Positions 16,988-26,167 of a DNA stretch of 64,000 bases are shown here, in pieces. The notes below the pieces were generated by a model. That model was not told the origin of the DNA. It saw nothing but the letters and a program-made list of their open reading frames with translations, and made no database searches. The position numbers and the translations under genes are program-made. Numbering within the stretch: the first letter of the stretch is position 1; each line of letters opens with the position of its first letter. The stretch comes from CAVOHU01 sp963843385 (lineage in GTDB: Bacteria > Acidobacteriota > Vicinamibacteria > Vicinamibacterales > JAKQTR01). The stretch covers positions 1,240,001 to 1,304,000 of the forward strand of contig CAWJJY010000007.1 in assembly GCA_963843385.1 (NCBI GenBank), in the 5' to 3' direction.

Positions 16988-19900
16988 CTATCGCACATGG
17001 ACCGATCCCTGGCCACAGATCCGCTCGATCTCCGCGACCAGCCGCTCGGTGGGCCGGACTCTGCACTGTCCCGACAGGTCGGCCCGCACGCGAAGCGGCC
17101 GCGAGCCGGAGGTCACCGCAATCTCGAAGGTGACACGGCGATCGCCCTTGTGGCGGGCGAACAGATCCGAGAGCGCCTCGAGGGTCCGCCGATCGTGCGG
17201 GGGCATCCTCAGCGTGATCGCCACCTCACGCGCCAGCTGCTCACGCACGGTCTCGATGGGCAGGACCTCGGAGGCCAGGATCCGCATGCTCTCGTCGTCG
17301 CGCTCGAACCGTCCCTTGACGAGCACCAGCATGTCGTTCTCGATCAGGCGCGCGGCCTTGCCGAACGCATCGGGAAAGACCACCACTTCGATCGACCCGC
17401 CGGGATCGTCCAGCGTGAAGGCGCACATGCGATCGCCCTTCCGGGTCTTCAGCGGGCGAAGGCCCGCAATCGCACCGCCGACCGAGACCTCCTCGCTGGT
17501 CTTCACGGGTGCGGCCACCTCGGCCTCACTGCCGTCCGCGGCGGGCTCGGCGGCCTCCTGTGCGGCGGTGAGCTCACCGAGCGTCCGGGCGCCGAAGGCG
17601 AGCAGGTCGCCCGCGAAGCGATCGATGGGATGGCCGCTCAAGTACAGCCCCAGGGCCTCCTTCTCGAAGGCCAGCTGCTGGGCTTCGGTGAGCGGCGTCG
17701 CCTGCGGCAGCGATCGGGACGCCTCCTCACCCACATCATCGCCGGCGCCGCCGAAGAGCTGCACCTGGCCCTTGTCGCGGTCGCGCTGGTGCCGGTTGCC
17801 GTGCTCGACCGCTCCGTCGAGCGCCGCCAGCAGCCGCGCGCGCTCGGTCGAGGCCCTCCCGCCCCCCGGGGCGGTGCTCCCGTCAGAAGACGCACACGAA
17901 TCGAATACGCCGGCCTTGATGAGGCTTTCGAGCACCCGCTTGTTCACCAGCCGGAGGTCGACCTCCTCGCACAGCCGGTAGAGCGACGTGATGCGCCCCT
18001 GCGCGCGGCGCACCTCGAGAATGGATCGGATCGCGCCTTCGCCGACGTTCTTCACGGCGCCCAGGCCGAACCGCACGCCGTCCGGCTTCACCGAGAACGC
18101 GAGGTCGCTGGCATTCACATCGGGCCGCAGCAGCGGGACAGTGCGCTCCCGGCACTCGCCCAGGTACATCGCGAGCTTCTCGGTGTTCTGCGATTCGATC
18201 GTCAGCAACGCGGCCATGAAGTGCCACGGGTAGTTGGCCTTGAGGTACGCCGTCTGGTAGGCCAGCAGCGCGTAGGCCGTCGAATGGGACTTGTTGAACC
18301 CGTAGCCGGCGAAGTGCAGGATCAGATCGAAGGTGCGCGTCGCCTTCTTCTCCGAAATGCCTCGGTCCCTGGCGCCCTGGACGAACTTCTGGCGTTGGGC
18401 TTCCATGACCTCGACGTTCTTCTTGCCCATCGCCTTGCGCAGCAGATCGGCTTCTCCGAGGGTGAAGCCCGCCAGCACGGCGGCAACCCGCATGACCTGT
18501 TCCTGGTAGGCCATGACGCCGTAGGTCTCGCTCAGGATCGGCTCGAGCTGCGGCAGCTCGTAGGTGATCTCGACCTTGCCGTGCTTGCGGCTGATGAAAT
18601 CGTCGATCATGCCGCTGCGAAGCGGACCCGGCCGGTAGAGGGCGTTGAGGGCGATCAGGTCCTCGAACCGCTGGGGCTTGGCGCGCCGCAGGATGTCGCG
18701 CATGCCCGAACTCTCGAACTGGAAGATCCCGAGCGTCTGTCCGTCGCAGAACAGCTGGAAGGTTCTTGCGTCGTCCATGGGAATCGCGTCGAGATCGAGC
18801 GGCGCACCCGTGGTGGCGGCGATCTGCTCCAGCGCGTCGTGGATGAGCGTCAGCGTGCTCAGGCCCAGGAAGTCCATCTTGAGGAGGCCGATCCGCTCGA
18901 TCTCCTTCATGCCCCACTGCGTCGTGATTTCGTCGCGCTGGCCCTTGTAGAGCGGGGCGAACTCGGTGATGGCCCTCGGCGCGATCACCACCCCCGCCGC
19001 GTGAACGGACGCATGACGCGTCATGCCCTCGAGCCGCCTGGCCACCCCCAGCAACTCGGCAACCCGCGCGTCGTTCTGCTCCATGTCTCTGAGCGCCGGG
19101 GTTTCCTCGAGCGCCTTGTCCAGCGTCATGTCCAGCGTCGGCGGGATCGATTTCGCGACCCGGTCCGCATCCGCGTACGGCATGTCCATCACGCGGGCGA
19201 CATCCCGAACGACCGCCCGGGCTTTCATGGTGCCGAAGGTGATGATCTGCGCGACGTTTTCCCGCCCGTACTTGCGCGTCACGTACTCGATGACCTCGCC
19301 CCGGCGGCGCTCGCAGAAGTCGATGTCGATGTCGGGCAGCGAGATGCGCTCCGGGTTCAGGAAGCGCTCGAACAGCAGGTCGAACTCCAGCGGATCGACA
19401 TTGGTGATCTTGAGGCTGTAGGCGACCAGGCTCCCGGCGGCCGATCCTCGCCCGGGCCCGACGGGGATACCCTGATCGCGCGCATACCGGATGAAGTCCC
19501 AGACGATCAGGAAATAGCCCGGGTATTTCATCTTCTTGATGATGTCGATCTCGTACTGCAGGCGCTGCTCGTACTCCTCGACGGAGTGGTGCAATCGACC
19601 AGAGGCGATGAGGGCACGGACCTTGGGGAGGCGCTGCGCGAAGCCCTCCCGCACCATGTGCTCGAAGTAGTCGTCCAGCGTGAACGGTTCGGGCACGTCG
19701 AAGTTGGGGAGGTGGTTGACCGTCTTGCCGAGATCGACGTTGCAGCGATCGGCAATGGCCACCGTGTTGCGCAGGGCCTCGGGGAACTCGCCGAAGACCT
19801 CCCACATTTCCTCGGGCGTCTTCAGGTAGAACTGGTCCCCGTGATACCGGAGACGTTCCCGCTCGGCCACGCTCTTGCCCGTGCCGATGCACAGCAGGAT

Positions 19901-20557
19901 GTCGTGCGGCTTGAAATCGTCGCGCCGGAGGTAGTGGACGTCGTTGGTGCACACCAGCGGCAGCCCGAGGTCGCGTGCGAGCGGCACCAGGCCCTTGTTG
20001 ACCGCCAGCTGTTCCTCGATGCCCTGGTACTGCAGCTCGAGAAAGAAGTTCCCCGGCCCGAGGATGTCACGGTACGCGGCCGCCGCCGCCCTGGCGCGGA
20101 TGGTCTGCTCGGCGCGCAACTCGCTGGGGATCTCCCCTTTCAGGCAGCTGCTCAGGCCGATAAGCCCCTTACTGTGCGCGGCGAGTATCTCTTTATCGAT
20201 CCGGGGCCGGTAGTAGAACCCCTCGGTGAACCCCACCGACACGAGCTTGACCAGGTTGTGGAACCCCTCGTTGGTCTCGGCGAGCAGCACCAGATGATTG
20301 TTGGTCTCCCCGGGCGAGCCGCTCTTGTCGAGCCTCGACCTCGGCGCCACGTAGACCTCGCACCCGAGGATGGGCTTGATGCCCCTCTGGCGCGCCTTGT
20401 CGTGGAACACCACCGAGGAGAACAGGTTGCCGTGCTCGGTCACCGCCATGGCCGGCACGTGCGTCTGGGACGCGTGCTCCAGCAGTTCATCGACGCGGCA
20501 GGCGCCGTCGAGCAGCGAGTACTCCGTGTGCAGGTGCAGGTGAACGAATTCAGCCAT
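16988..20557 (-). CDS. dnaE: DNA polymerase III subunit alpha
   Basis: A 1189-residue replicative polymerase. It has the N-terminal PHP domain ('FVHLHLHTEYSLLDGA'), the catalytic palm with PDIDIDF near residue 406, 'GPGRGSAAGSLVAY', a helix-hairpin-helix region ('HFAGYGFNKSHSTAYA'), and a C-terminal OB-fold ('RKGDRMCAFTLDD'). Its length matches DnaE1. A Gly/Ala/Glu-rich insertion lies around residues 880-920. It starts one base after the guaA stop. Confidence 0.97.
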   Translation of the reverse strand: MAEFVHLHLHTEYSLLDGACRVDELLEHASQTHVPAMAVTEHGNLFSSVVFHDKARQRGIKPILGCEVYVAPRSRLDKSGSPGETNNHLVLLAETNEGFHNLVKLVSVGFTEGFYYRPRIDKEILAAHSKGLIGLSSCLKGEIPSELRAEQTIRARAAAAAYRDILGPGNFFLELQYQGIEEQLAVNKGLVPLARDLGLPLVCTNDVHYLRRDDFKPHDILLCIGTGKSVAERERLRYHGDQFYLKTPEEMWEVFGEFPEALRNTVAIADRCNVDLGKTVNHLPNFDVPEPFTLDDYFEHMVREGFAQRLPKVRALIASGRLHHSVEEYEQRLQYEIDIIKKMKYPGYFLIVWDFIRYARDQGIPVGPGRGSAAGSLVAYSLKITNVDPLEFDLLFERFLNPERISLPDIDIDFCERRRGEVIEYVTRKYGRENVAQIITFGTMKARAVVRDVARVMDMPYADADRVAKSIPPTLDMTLDKALEETPALRDMEQNDARVAELLGVARRLEGMTRHASVHAAGVVIAPRAITEFAPLYKGQRDEITTQWGMKEIERIGLLKMDFLGLSTLTLIHDALEQIAATTGAPLDLDAIPMDDARTFQLFCDGQTLGIFQFESSGMRDILRRAKPQRFEDLIALNALYRPGPLRSGMIDDFISRKHGKVEITYELPQLEPILSETYGVMAYQEQVMRVAAVLAGFTLGEADLLRKAMGKKNVEVMEAQRQKFVQGARDRGISEKKATRTFDLILHFAGYGFNKSHSTAYALLAYQTAYLKANYPWHFMAALLTIESQNTEKLAMYLGECRERTVPLLRPDVNASDLAFSVKPDGVRFGLGAVKNVGEGAIRSILEVRRAQGRITSLYRLCEEVDLRLVNKRVLESLIKAGVFDSCASSDGSTAPGGGRASTERARLLAALDGAVEHGNRHQRDRDKGQVQLFGGAGDDVGEEASRSLPQATPLTEAQQLAFEKEALGLYLSGHPIDRFAGDLLAFGARTLGELTAAQEAAEPAADGSEAEVAAPVKTSEEVSVGGAIAGLRPLKTRKGDRMCAFTLDDPGGSIEVVVFPDAFGKAARLIENDMLVLVKGRFERDDESMRILASEVLPIETVREQLAREVAITLRMPPHDRRTLEALSDLFARHKGDRRVTFEIAVTSGSRPLRVRADLSGQCRVRPTERLVAEIERICGQGSVHVR

Positions 20558-20558
20558 G

Positions 20559-22107
20559 TCACTCCCACTCGATGGTCGACGGCGGCTTGGAGCTGATGTC
20601 GTAGACGACGCGGTTGACGCCCTTCACCTCGTTCACGATGCGCGTCGACATCGTCGCGAGCAGGTCGAGCGGCAGCCTCGCCCAATCGGCCGTCATCCCG
20701 TCACGGCTGTCGACGGCGCGAATCGCCACGGTGCAGTCGTAGGTCCGCTCGTCGCCCATCACCCCGACGCTGCGAACGGGCAGGAGCACCGCGAAGCTCT
20801 GCCACAGGCGTTGGTAGAGCCCGTGCCGCTTCACTTCTTCGACGACAATGGAGTCGGCGCGCCGCACGAGATCGAGGCGATCGGGCGTGACCTCTCCGAC
20901 GATCCGGACAGCGAGCCCGGGCCCGGGGAACGGCTGGCGCCGCACGAATTCCTCGTCCAGCCCGAGTTCGCGCCCCAGCGCGCGCACCTCGTCTTTGAAC
21001 AGCTGCCGCAGCGGCTCCACCAGCCGCAGCTTCATCCGGTCCGGCAGGCCTCCGACGTTGTGATGGCTCTTGATCGCCGCGGCGGGCCCGACCACTGACA
21101 CCGACTCGATCACGTCCGGATAGAGGGTGCCCTGGGCCAGGAACTCGAAGCCGCCCAGCGCGGCCGCCTGCTCGTCGAAGATCTCGACGAACAGCGCCCC
21201 GATGATCTTCCGCTTCCGCTCGGGGTCGCTCACGCCCGAGAGCCCGGCCAGGAATCGCGCCGATGCGTCCACGAACACGACGGGAAGCTGGAACTTGTCA
21301 GCCAGCCGGCGCCTGACCTGCACGGCTTCGTCGAGGCGCAGCACGCCGTTGTCCACGAACACGCACGTCAGTCGATCGCCGATCGCCCGATGGACGATGA
21401 GCGCGGCCACCGCTGAATCCACGCCGCCGCTCAGCGCGCAAATCACCCGCCCGTCCCCCACTGTCTCGCGGACGCGGGCCACCGACTCTTTCACGATCGC
21501 CGTCAGATCCCAGTCTCCGACGCACCCGCACGCGTCAAAGACGAATCGTCGAAGCATGGCGGTGCCGTGCTCGGTGTGGGCCACCTCGGGGTGAAACAAC
21601 AGTCCATAGCATCGGCTCGCGCGATGCTCGATGGCCGAGATGGGCGCGTTCGCGCTGGTCGCCACCACGGTGAAGCCGGGCGGCGCCGTCACAATGGCAT
21701 CACCATGGCTGGCCCAGACATGCTGGCGCGTGTCCAGCCCCTCGAAGAGGAATCCAGCCCCTCCGTCTCGCTGCACGTCGATCACCGCCGGGCCGAACTC
21801 CCGCCGGCTGGCCGCCTCGACACGCCCGCCGAGCAGCTTCGTCATCAATTGCATGCCGTAGCAGAGGCCGAGCACCGGCACGCCGGACCGGAGCAGCTCC
21901 GGATCGCACAGCGGTGCGTCCGGGTCCGAGACGCTGCGCGGCCCGCCCGACAGGATCAGGCCGCTCGGCTGACGCGCGAGGATGTCGGCCTTCGGCGTCG
22001 AGTGCGGCAGGATCTCCAGAGTACACGGACAACTCGCGGAGCCGTCTGGCGATGAGCTGCGTGTACTGCGAGCCGAAGTCGAGGACGATGATGACTTGAT
22101 GGGTCAC
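20559..22107 (-). CDS. guaA: GMP synthase (glutamine-hydrolysing), apparent frameshift
   Basis: The gene opens at GTG 22107 with the GuaA N-terminus ('IIVLDFGSQYTQLIARRLREL') but the frame is lost after residue 30. The rest, starting 'ILPHSTPKADILAR', continues in another frame through 'ILSGGPRSVSDP', 'PVLGLCYGMQLM' (glutaminase Cys) and the ATP pyrophosphatase loop 'ALSGGVDSAV', ending 'DISSKPPSTIEWE'. One extra base around 22016-22020 (a CC doublet on the plus strand) explains it. GuaA makes GMP from XMP and is normally essential unless guanine is supplied, so an assembly error is more likely than true loss. Confidence 0.93.
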
Positions 22108-22185
22108 TCGATGAACCGTGGATCAGCGGTCGGACGCAAGGGCGCCGGGGTTGGTGGTATTCGGTCGGGTCCTTGCCCTTGTCGT

Positions 22186-22191
22186 ATTATA
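22186..22191 (-). promoter_or_regulatory. Candidate -10 box upstream of guaA
   Basis: A perfect TATAAT on the minus strand, about 80 bases before the guaA GTG. No good -35 was seen. The same bases read TATTAT on the plus strand (22185-22190), close to the start of the divergent lipoprotein gene, so they could serve either gene. Confidence 0.4.
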
Positions 22192-22196
22192 CCGGG

Positions 22197-23432
22197 GTGC
22201 GCGCGCCACCCACCACGGACTCATCCCTTCCTGATCAATCACCTCATCGATATCTGGCGTGGCGCTCCCGCCCTCGACGGTTCGCGTGCGCCATCCTGCT
22301 GACGGCCCTCTGTTGCGGGGGATGCGCGAGCGCGCCCGCCCGAACGCCGGGTCCCGCGGCCCTCGCGTTTCCGGGCGGACTGCTCTGGACCGTAGACCTG
22401 GCGGCGCCCCCGTCATCGCCGGCAGCGTTCGACGACACCACCGCATACGTCCCGATGCGCAACGGCGAGCTGGTCGCCGTCCATCACGCTGACGGGTCCG
22501 TGCGGTGGACCATCAAGCAGGCGGCGACGGTCAGCCCTGTTCCCGCCGGTCACGCGCTCATCGTGGCGGACGGCAACACGGTCGTCGCGATTGACACGTC
22601 CTCCGGCAAGACCCTGTGGCTGGCCTCGCCGGATGCGCCAGTGACCGTGACGCCGGTCGCGACCGAAGCAGTCATCTTCGTCGCGACCGCATCGGGCAGG
22701 GCGATCGGTCTCGATCCGGCCTCGGGTCGCCAGGTCTGGAGCGCGGAACTGGGTGCGGCCATCCGCGCCAATCCGGGCGTGGCAGGCGACGTGATCTACG
22801 CGCCGCTCGAGGACGGCAGGGTGATGGCGCTCAATCTCAAGGACGGCCACCTCATCTGGGTCCGCAAGCTCGGCGGGGCGCCTGCCGACCCTCAGCCCGC
22901 CGGGGACCGCGTGTTCGTCGGGTCGAAGGACAAGTACTTCTACTGCCTGGCCGCGTCATCCGGGCGCGTGAAATGGCGATGGCGAACGGGTGGGGATCTC
23001 GTGGGCCGTCCGTTGGTCGACCCGCGTGACGTGGTCTTTCTCTCGCTCGACAATCTGCTTCGCGACGCGCGCCGCGGGAACGGCAACATGCGGTGGAAGA
23101 CCGAGGTGGACTCACGGCCGATCGGGTCGCCGCTGCGGGCGGACGACTTGATCCTGGTCGCGACCGTGTCGCAGGACATTCTGGCCTACAAGGCGGCAAC
23201 CGGCCGGCCCTCCGGCACCGTCACCGTGCCCGAGCGGCTGATGGGCGTCCCGTTCTTCGCAGCCGCCGGACCGCAGACGCCCTCACGGCTCGTCGTCCTG
23301 ACCGCAACCGGCCGCTTGCAGGCGCTTGGCGCAACGGTGGAACCAACGATCGTCCCGCTGGACTTCCTGCCGGGGACGCGGCTGGCGCCCGAGACCTTGC
23401 CCTCCGGGCGAGGACCCGGAAGGCCGTCGTAG
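22197..23432 (+). CDS. BamB-like PQQ-repeat beta-propeller lipoprotein
   Basis: About 411 residues with a signal sequence and lipobox (CCGGC), followed by repeated propeller blades ('GELVAVHHADGSVRW', 'VVAIDTSSGKTLW', 'GRAIGLDPASGRQVW', 'GRVMALNLKDGHLIW'), as in the PQQ_2/BamB family. BamB assists outer-membrane protein insertion; the match here is to the fold, and a Bam role is inferred. The start is uncertain: GTG 22197 is used, TTG 22173 is in frame, and neither has a clear ribosome-binding site. It is divergent from guaA and convergent with the aminotransferase gene. Confidence 0.75.
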   Translation: MRAPPTTDSSLPDQSPHRYLAWRSRPRRFACAILLTALCCGGCASAPARTPGPAALAFPGGLLWTVDLAAPPSSPAAFDDTTAYVPMRNGELVAVHHADGSVRWTIKQAATVSPVPAGHALIVADGNTVVAIDTSSGKTLWLASPDAPVTVTPVATEAVIFVATASGRAIGLDPASGRQVWSAELGAAIRANPGVAGDVIYAPLEDGRVMALNLKDGHLIWVRKLGGAPADPQPAGDRVFVGSKDKYFYCLAASSGRVKWRWRTGGDLVGRPLVDPRDVVFLSLDNLLRDARRGNGNMRWKTEVDSRPIGSPLRADDLILVATVSQDILAYKAATGRPSGTVTVPERLMGVPFFAAAGPQTPSRLVVLTATGRLQALGATVEPTIVPLDFLPGTRLAPETLPSGRGPGRPS

Positions 23433-23498
23433 CCAGCCCCCTGCAGCTTAGGCGCCGCCACGGCGACGTGCTCCGGACGGATTCGTCGCGCCCGGGCG

Positions 23499-24749
23499 CT
23501 AGCTTCGCGCCGCGTGGGCGGCCGGAACCGACGCCAGCTCTTCACGAATCACACCCGCCAGGCGCCGCACGCCTTCGACGATTCGCTCAGGCGTCGGGGC
23601 GGAGAACGACAGCCTGATCAGGTTGGCGCCGGAGCCATCGACGAAGAACGGCGCGCCCGCGACGTAGATGACCTTCCCGGCCATCGCGCGCGTCAGCATG
23701 GCCTCAGCGCTCACCTCCGGCGGGAGCGTGGCCCACAAGAAGAATCCTCCGCGCGGCTCCTGCCACTGCACGAGATCCCCGAGCTGCTCGTGCATCGCCT
23801 GCTGCATGACGTCCTTCTTGTGGCGATAGTACGCCCGAAGTTCCGGCACACGCTCACCGAGCAGGTTACGCCGCAGCGCTTCGTGGACAATGCGCTGGTC
23901 GAGCGACCCCGTGCACAGGTCCGCAGCCTGCTTGGCGACCTCGAGCTTGGCGACCAGCGGGGCGGGCCCGACAAGCCACGCCACGCGGAATCCCGGGGCC
24001 AGCGTCTTCGAGAAGCTGCTGAGGTAGAGGACCCGGCCTTCGTCGTCGCCGGCCTTGACCGGACGGGTCAGGTGGCCTTCGTCCTGACCGAAGTAGAGCT
24101 CGCCGTAAGGATCGTCCTCGACGATGAGCAGGTTGTGACGCGCCGCCGCCTCGAGCAGACGTCGCCGCTTCTCGATGCTGAGGAGCAGTCCCGTCGGGTT
24201 CTGGAAGTTCGGCACGACATAGACGAACGGGATGCGCCGGCCCTGCGACCTGATCTGCGCGATGAGCGATTCCATGTGGTCGAGGTCGATACCGTCGGCC
24301 TGTTGCCTCACGCCCACGATCGTTGCCTGCGCGTCCCTGAACGCCGTGATGCCTCCCGTGTAGGCTGGCAGCTCGACGAGCACGACATCGCCCGGGTCGC
24401 ACAGGATCCGCGCGACCAGGTCGAGACCCTGCTGTGAGCCGGTGGTGATGAGCAGCTCGTCCTCGGCCGCCGTGATGCCGCGGCCCGCCAGGACTGACGG
24501 CAGGCTCTCTATCAACGGGTGGTAGCCGCGGGTCGGCCCGTACTGGAGGGCGTTGGCGTCGCGGCTCTCGAGAATCGAGTCCGCGATCTCCCGGAATTCG
24601 GCCCACGCAAACACCTTCGGATCCGGATAGCCAGGGGCGAACGAAATCATGTCGTGTACGCGCGCTGCCATCACGCCCATTTGCCGGATTGCCGATCCCT
24701 CCATCGCCGCTCCGGCCCGTGAGAGGAACTCTCCGTATTCACGCATCAT
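23499..24749 (-). CDS. PLP-dependent aminotransferase (2-aminoadipate/MocR-like class I family)
   Basis: A protein of about 416 residues of the fold-type I aminotransferase family. It shows 'ISFAPGYPDPKVFAW', 'LQYGPTRGYHPL', 'LLITTGSQQGLDL', 'PNFQNPTG', 'VEDDPYGELYF', and the PLP lysine in 'SSFSKTLAPGFRVAW'. The pattern fits LysN/2-aminoadipate transaminases that act on amino acids with broad specificity; the true substrate is unknown. No DNA-binding domain is present, so it is not a MocR regulator. ATG 24749 is chosen over ATG 24797, which would overlap the upstream membrane protein gene. Confidence 0.85.
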   Translation of the reverse strand: MMREYGEFLSRAGAAMEGSAIRQMGVMAARVHDMISFAPGYPDPKVFAWAEFREIADSILESRDANALQYGPTRGYHPLIESLPSVLAGRGITAAEDELLITTGSQQGLDLVARILCDPGDVVLVELPAYTGGITAFRDAQATIVGVRQQADGIDLDHMESLIAQIRSQGRRIPFVYVVPNFQNPTGLLLSIEKRRRLLEAAARHNLLIVEDDPYGELYFGQDEGHLTRPVKAGDDEGRVLYLSSFSKTLAPGFRVAWLVGPAPLVAKLEVAKQAADLCTGSLDQRIVHEALRRNLLGERVPELRAYYRHKKDVMQQAMHEQLGDLVQWQEPRGGFFLWATLPPEVSAEAMLTRAMAGKVIYVAGAPFFVDGSGANLIRLSFSAPTPERIVEGVRRLAGVIREELASVPAAHAARS

Positions 24750-24759
24750 GCACTCGCTT

Positions 24760-25770
24760 TCACGGGGACCTGTGTTCGTAACCCGAGGGTACCGCAACGC
24801 TCACCGTCCGCGCCATATACCGCCGATACAGGAACAGGTACGCCCCGAGCGCGCTCATGTCCAGGAACTGAAACACGATGCCCCTGAAGAGCCAGGCCAG
24901 CAGCTGAAGCGGGACGACCGCCAGGCCGGCGACGGGGACAAAGGCGACCAGGCCCAGGCTGGTGGTCGCAATCAACGAGACGATGGTCGCCCCGAGCACG
25001 AGAACCAGGACGACGCCCACCACGCCGAACACGACACGCGGCTCCGATCGGAGAAAGCGGGCGACGTGGCCGGCGGCGGTTCGCACGCTTCGATCCTCGA
25101 CAACGACCGCCATCTGAACCAGCAGGTAGAGAAAGTTGACGAGCGATATCCAGCCCGCCAGCAGAGTCGAGCCCAGGCCTGCCAGCGCCGTCCACTTGAT
25201 CCCGAGCCCGCCATCGCCGGCTCGGACATAGGCGGCATAGAGCAGCGCCAGGTACGCCGCCGCCGACAGCACGTAGACGAGGATCAGCAGGAGGCCCAGC
25301 CGGAGGTACCGGCGGAACATGCCCGCACACCCGGCCTTGAACGGCTCGAGACCGAACCGGGCGGCCCGCATGAAGGCCGGCAGACGCAGCGGCGGATGCT
25401 CGACAGGGCCCGCCAGTCGCTCCGCCTGGGCCATGACCGAGACGGTTCCACCCTTGATCAGGAACATCATCACGGAGCCCGCCAGGGCCACCAGTGAGAA
25501 GGCCGCCAGGAAGGCACCGAGGGCCACGGGTTCCGCCAGAAGGGCCGACGCGACGGCAGCGATGTTCGTGCGAAGGTCGCCGCTCATCAGTCCCGGCAGA
25601 TCCCGCCCGAGCACCAGCGCAACCAGCAGCGCGCCTCCCACGACGGGGATGCTCAGGAGGAGCTTGAACGTCGAGTCGCCGACGAACTGGACAGCCATCA
25701 CCTGCCAGTTGGCTGCGGCGACCAATGCGCCGCGTTTGAGCGCCGTCTTGACCGAAACGGTTCCCTCCAT
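24760..25770 (-). CDS. Unknown multi-pass membrane protein
   Basis: A 336-residue protein with about six or seven hydrophobic segments (around residues 40-55, 85-105, 155-180, 190-225, 240-265, 270-300), rich in Ala, Leu and Val. No catalytic motif or family was recognised; a DUF-type integral membrane protein is the fair label. It is followed by the aminotransferase gene in the same direction, 10 bases away, suggesting co-transcription. A TATATA box lies just upstream. Confidence 0.7.
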   Translation of the reverse strand: MEGTVSVKTALKRGALVAAANWQVMAVQFVGDSTFKLLLSIPVVGGALLVALVLGRDLPGLMSGDLRTNIAAVASALLAEPVALGAFLAAFSLVALAGSVMMFLIKGGTVSVMAQAERLAGPVEHPPLRLPAFMRAARFGLEPFKAGCAGMFRRYLRLGLLLILVYVLSAAAYLALLYAAYVRAGDGGLGIKWTALAGLGSTLLAGWISLVNFLYLLVQMAVVVEDRSVRTAAGHVARFLRSEPRVVFGVVGVVLVLVLGATIVSLIATTSLGLVAFVPVAGLAVVPLQLLAWLFRGIVFQFLDMSALGAYLFLYRRYMARTVSVAVPSGYEHRSP

Positions 25771-26167
25771 CGCAACGTTCTATATAACACGCTTCCGGCT
25801 CGCCGCGCGGACGCGCACAGGCCGTCATCTGGCCATCCTGGGCGACACCCGTCCAACGGAGAGGCCACCTGCGCCCCGGACAGGCACCGAACGCATCAAG
25901 CCTGCGTGGCCAATTCGGCCCACCGGAATCAGGCATCATCCTTGCGTTGAACACTGATTGCCTGAATGTGACGGCCGTGCCGGCGGTCCACCTTCCGCTC
26001 TGGGACGGGTCGGAGGGTCTGGAACGATCGGCCGAGTGTGCCGCACGGCTCCCCCGGGCGCCGGCCCCCTCCGGTGCTGCCGGGCACGATGCGAGGAGCG
26101 TCGGTGAATCGAGGCCGTTGCCAGGCCGCGGGCAACCGGCTGCTTGTCCCGGAAAGCTGCGGTCGGT
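25771..26167. other. Intergenic region between divergent genes, no gene seen
   Basis: About 400 bases between the minus-strand membrane protein gene and the plus-strand histidine kinase gene. Open frames here lack family features and ribosome-binding sites. It probably carries both promoters; apart from the TATATA near 25781 no clear site was found. Confidence 0.6.
25781..25786 (-). promoter_or_regulatory. Candidate -10 box for the membrane protein gene
   Basis: TATATA, AT-rich in an otherwise GC-rich stretch, 11 bases upstream of the ATG at 25770. There is no clear -35, and the short leader makes the exact role uncertain. Confidence 0.35.

Noticed and set aside
16754..20596. A 1280-codon plus-strand open frame opposite dnaE
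   Set aside because: It is a shadow of dnaE in a GC-rich genome; its translation is rich in Arg, Leu and Val and has no family motif, whereas the minus-strand frame is a complete DnaE.
25771..26167. Short open frames in the gap before the histidine kinase
   Set aside because: They overlap each other in several frames, have no ribosome-binding site, and show the Arg/Pro-rich translation typical of GC-rich noise.
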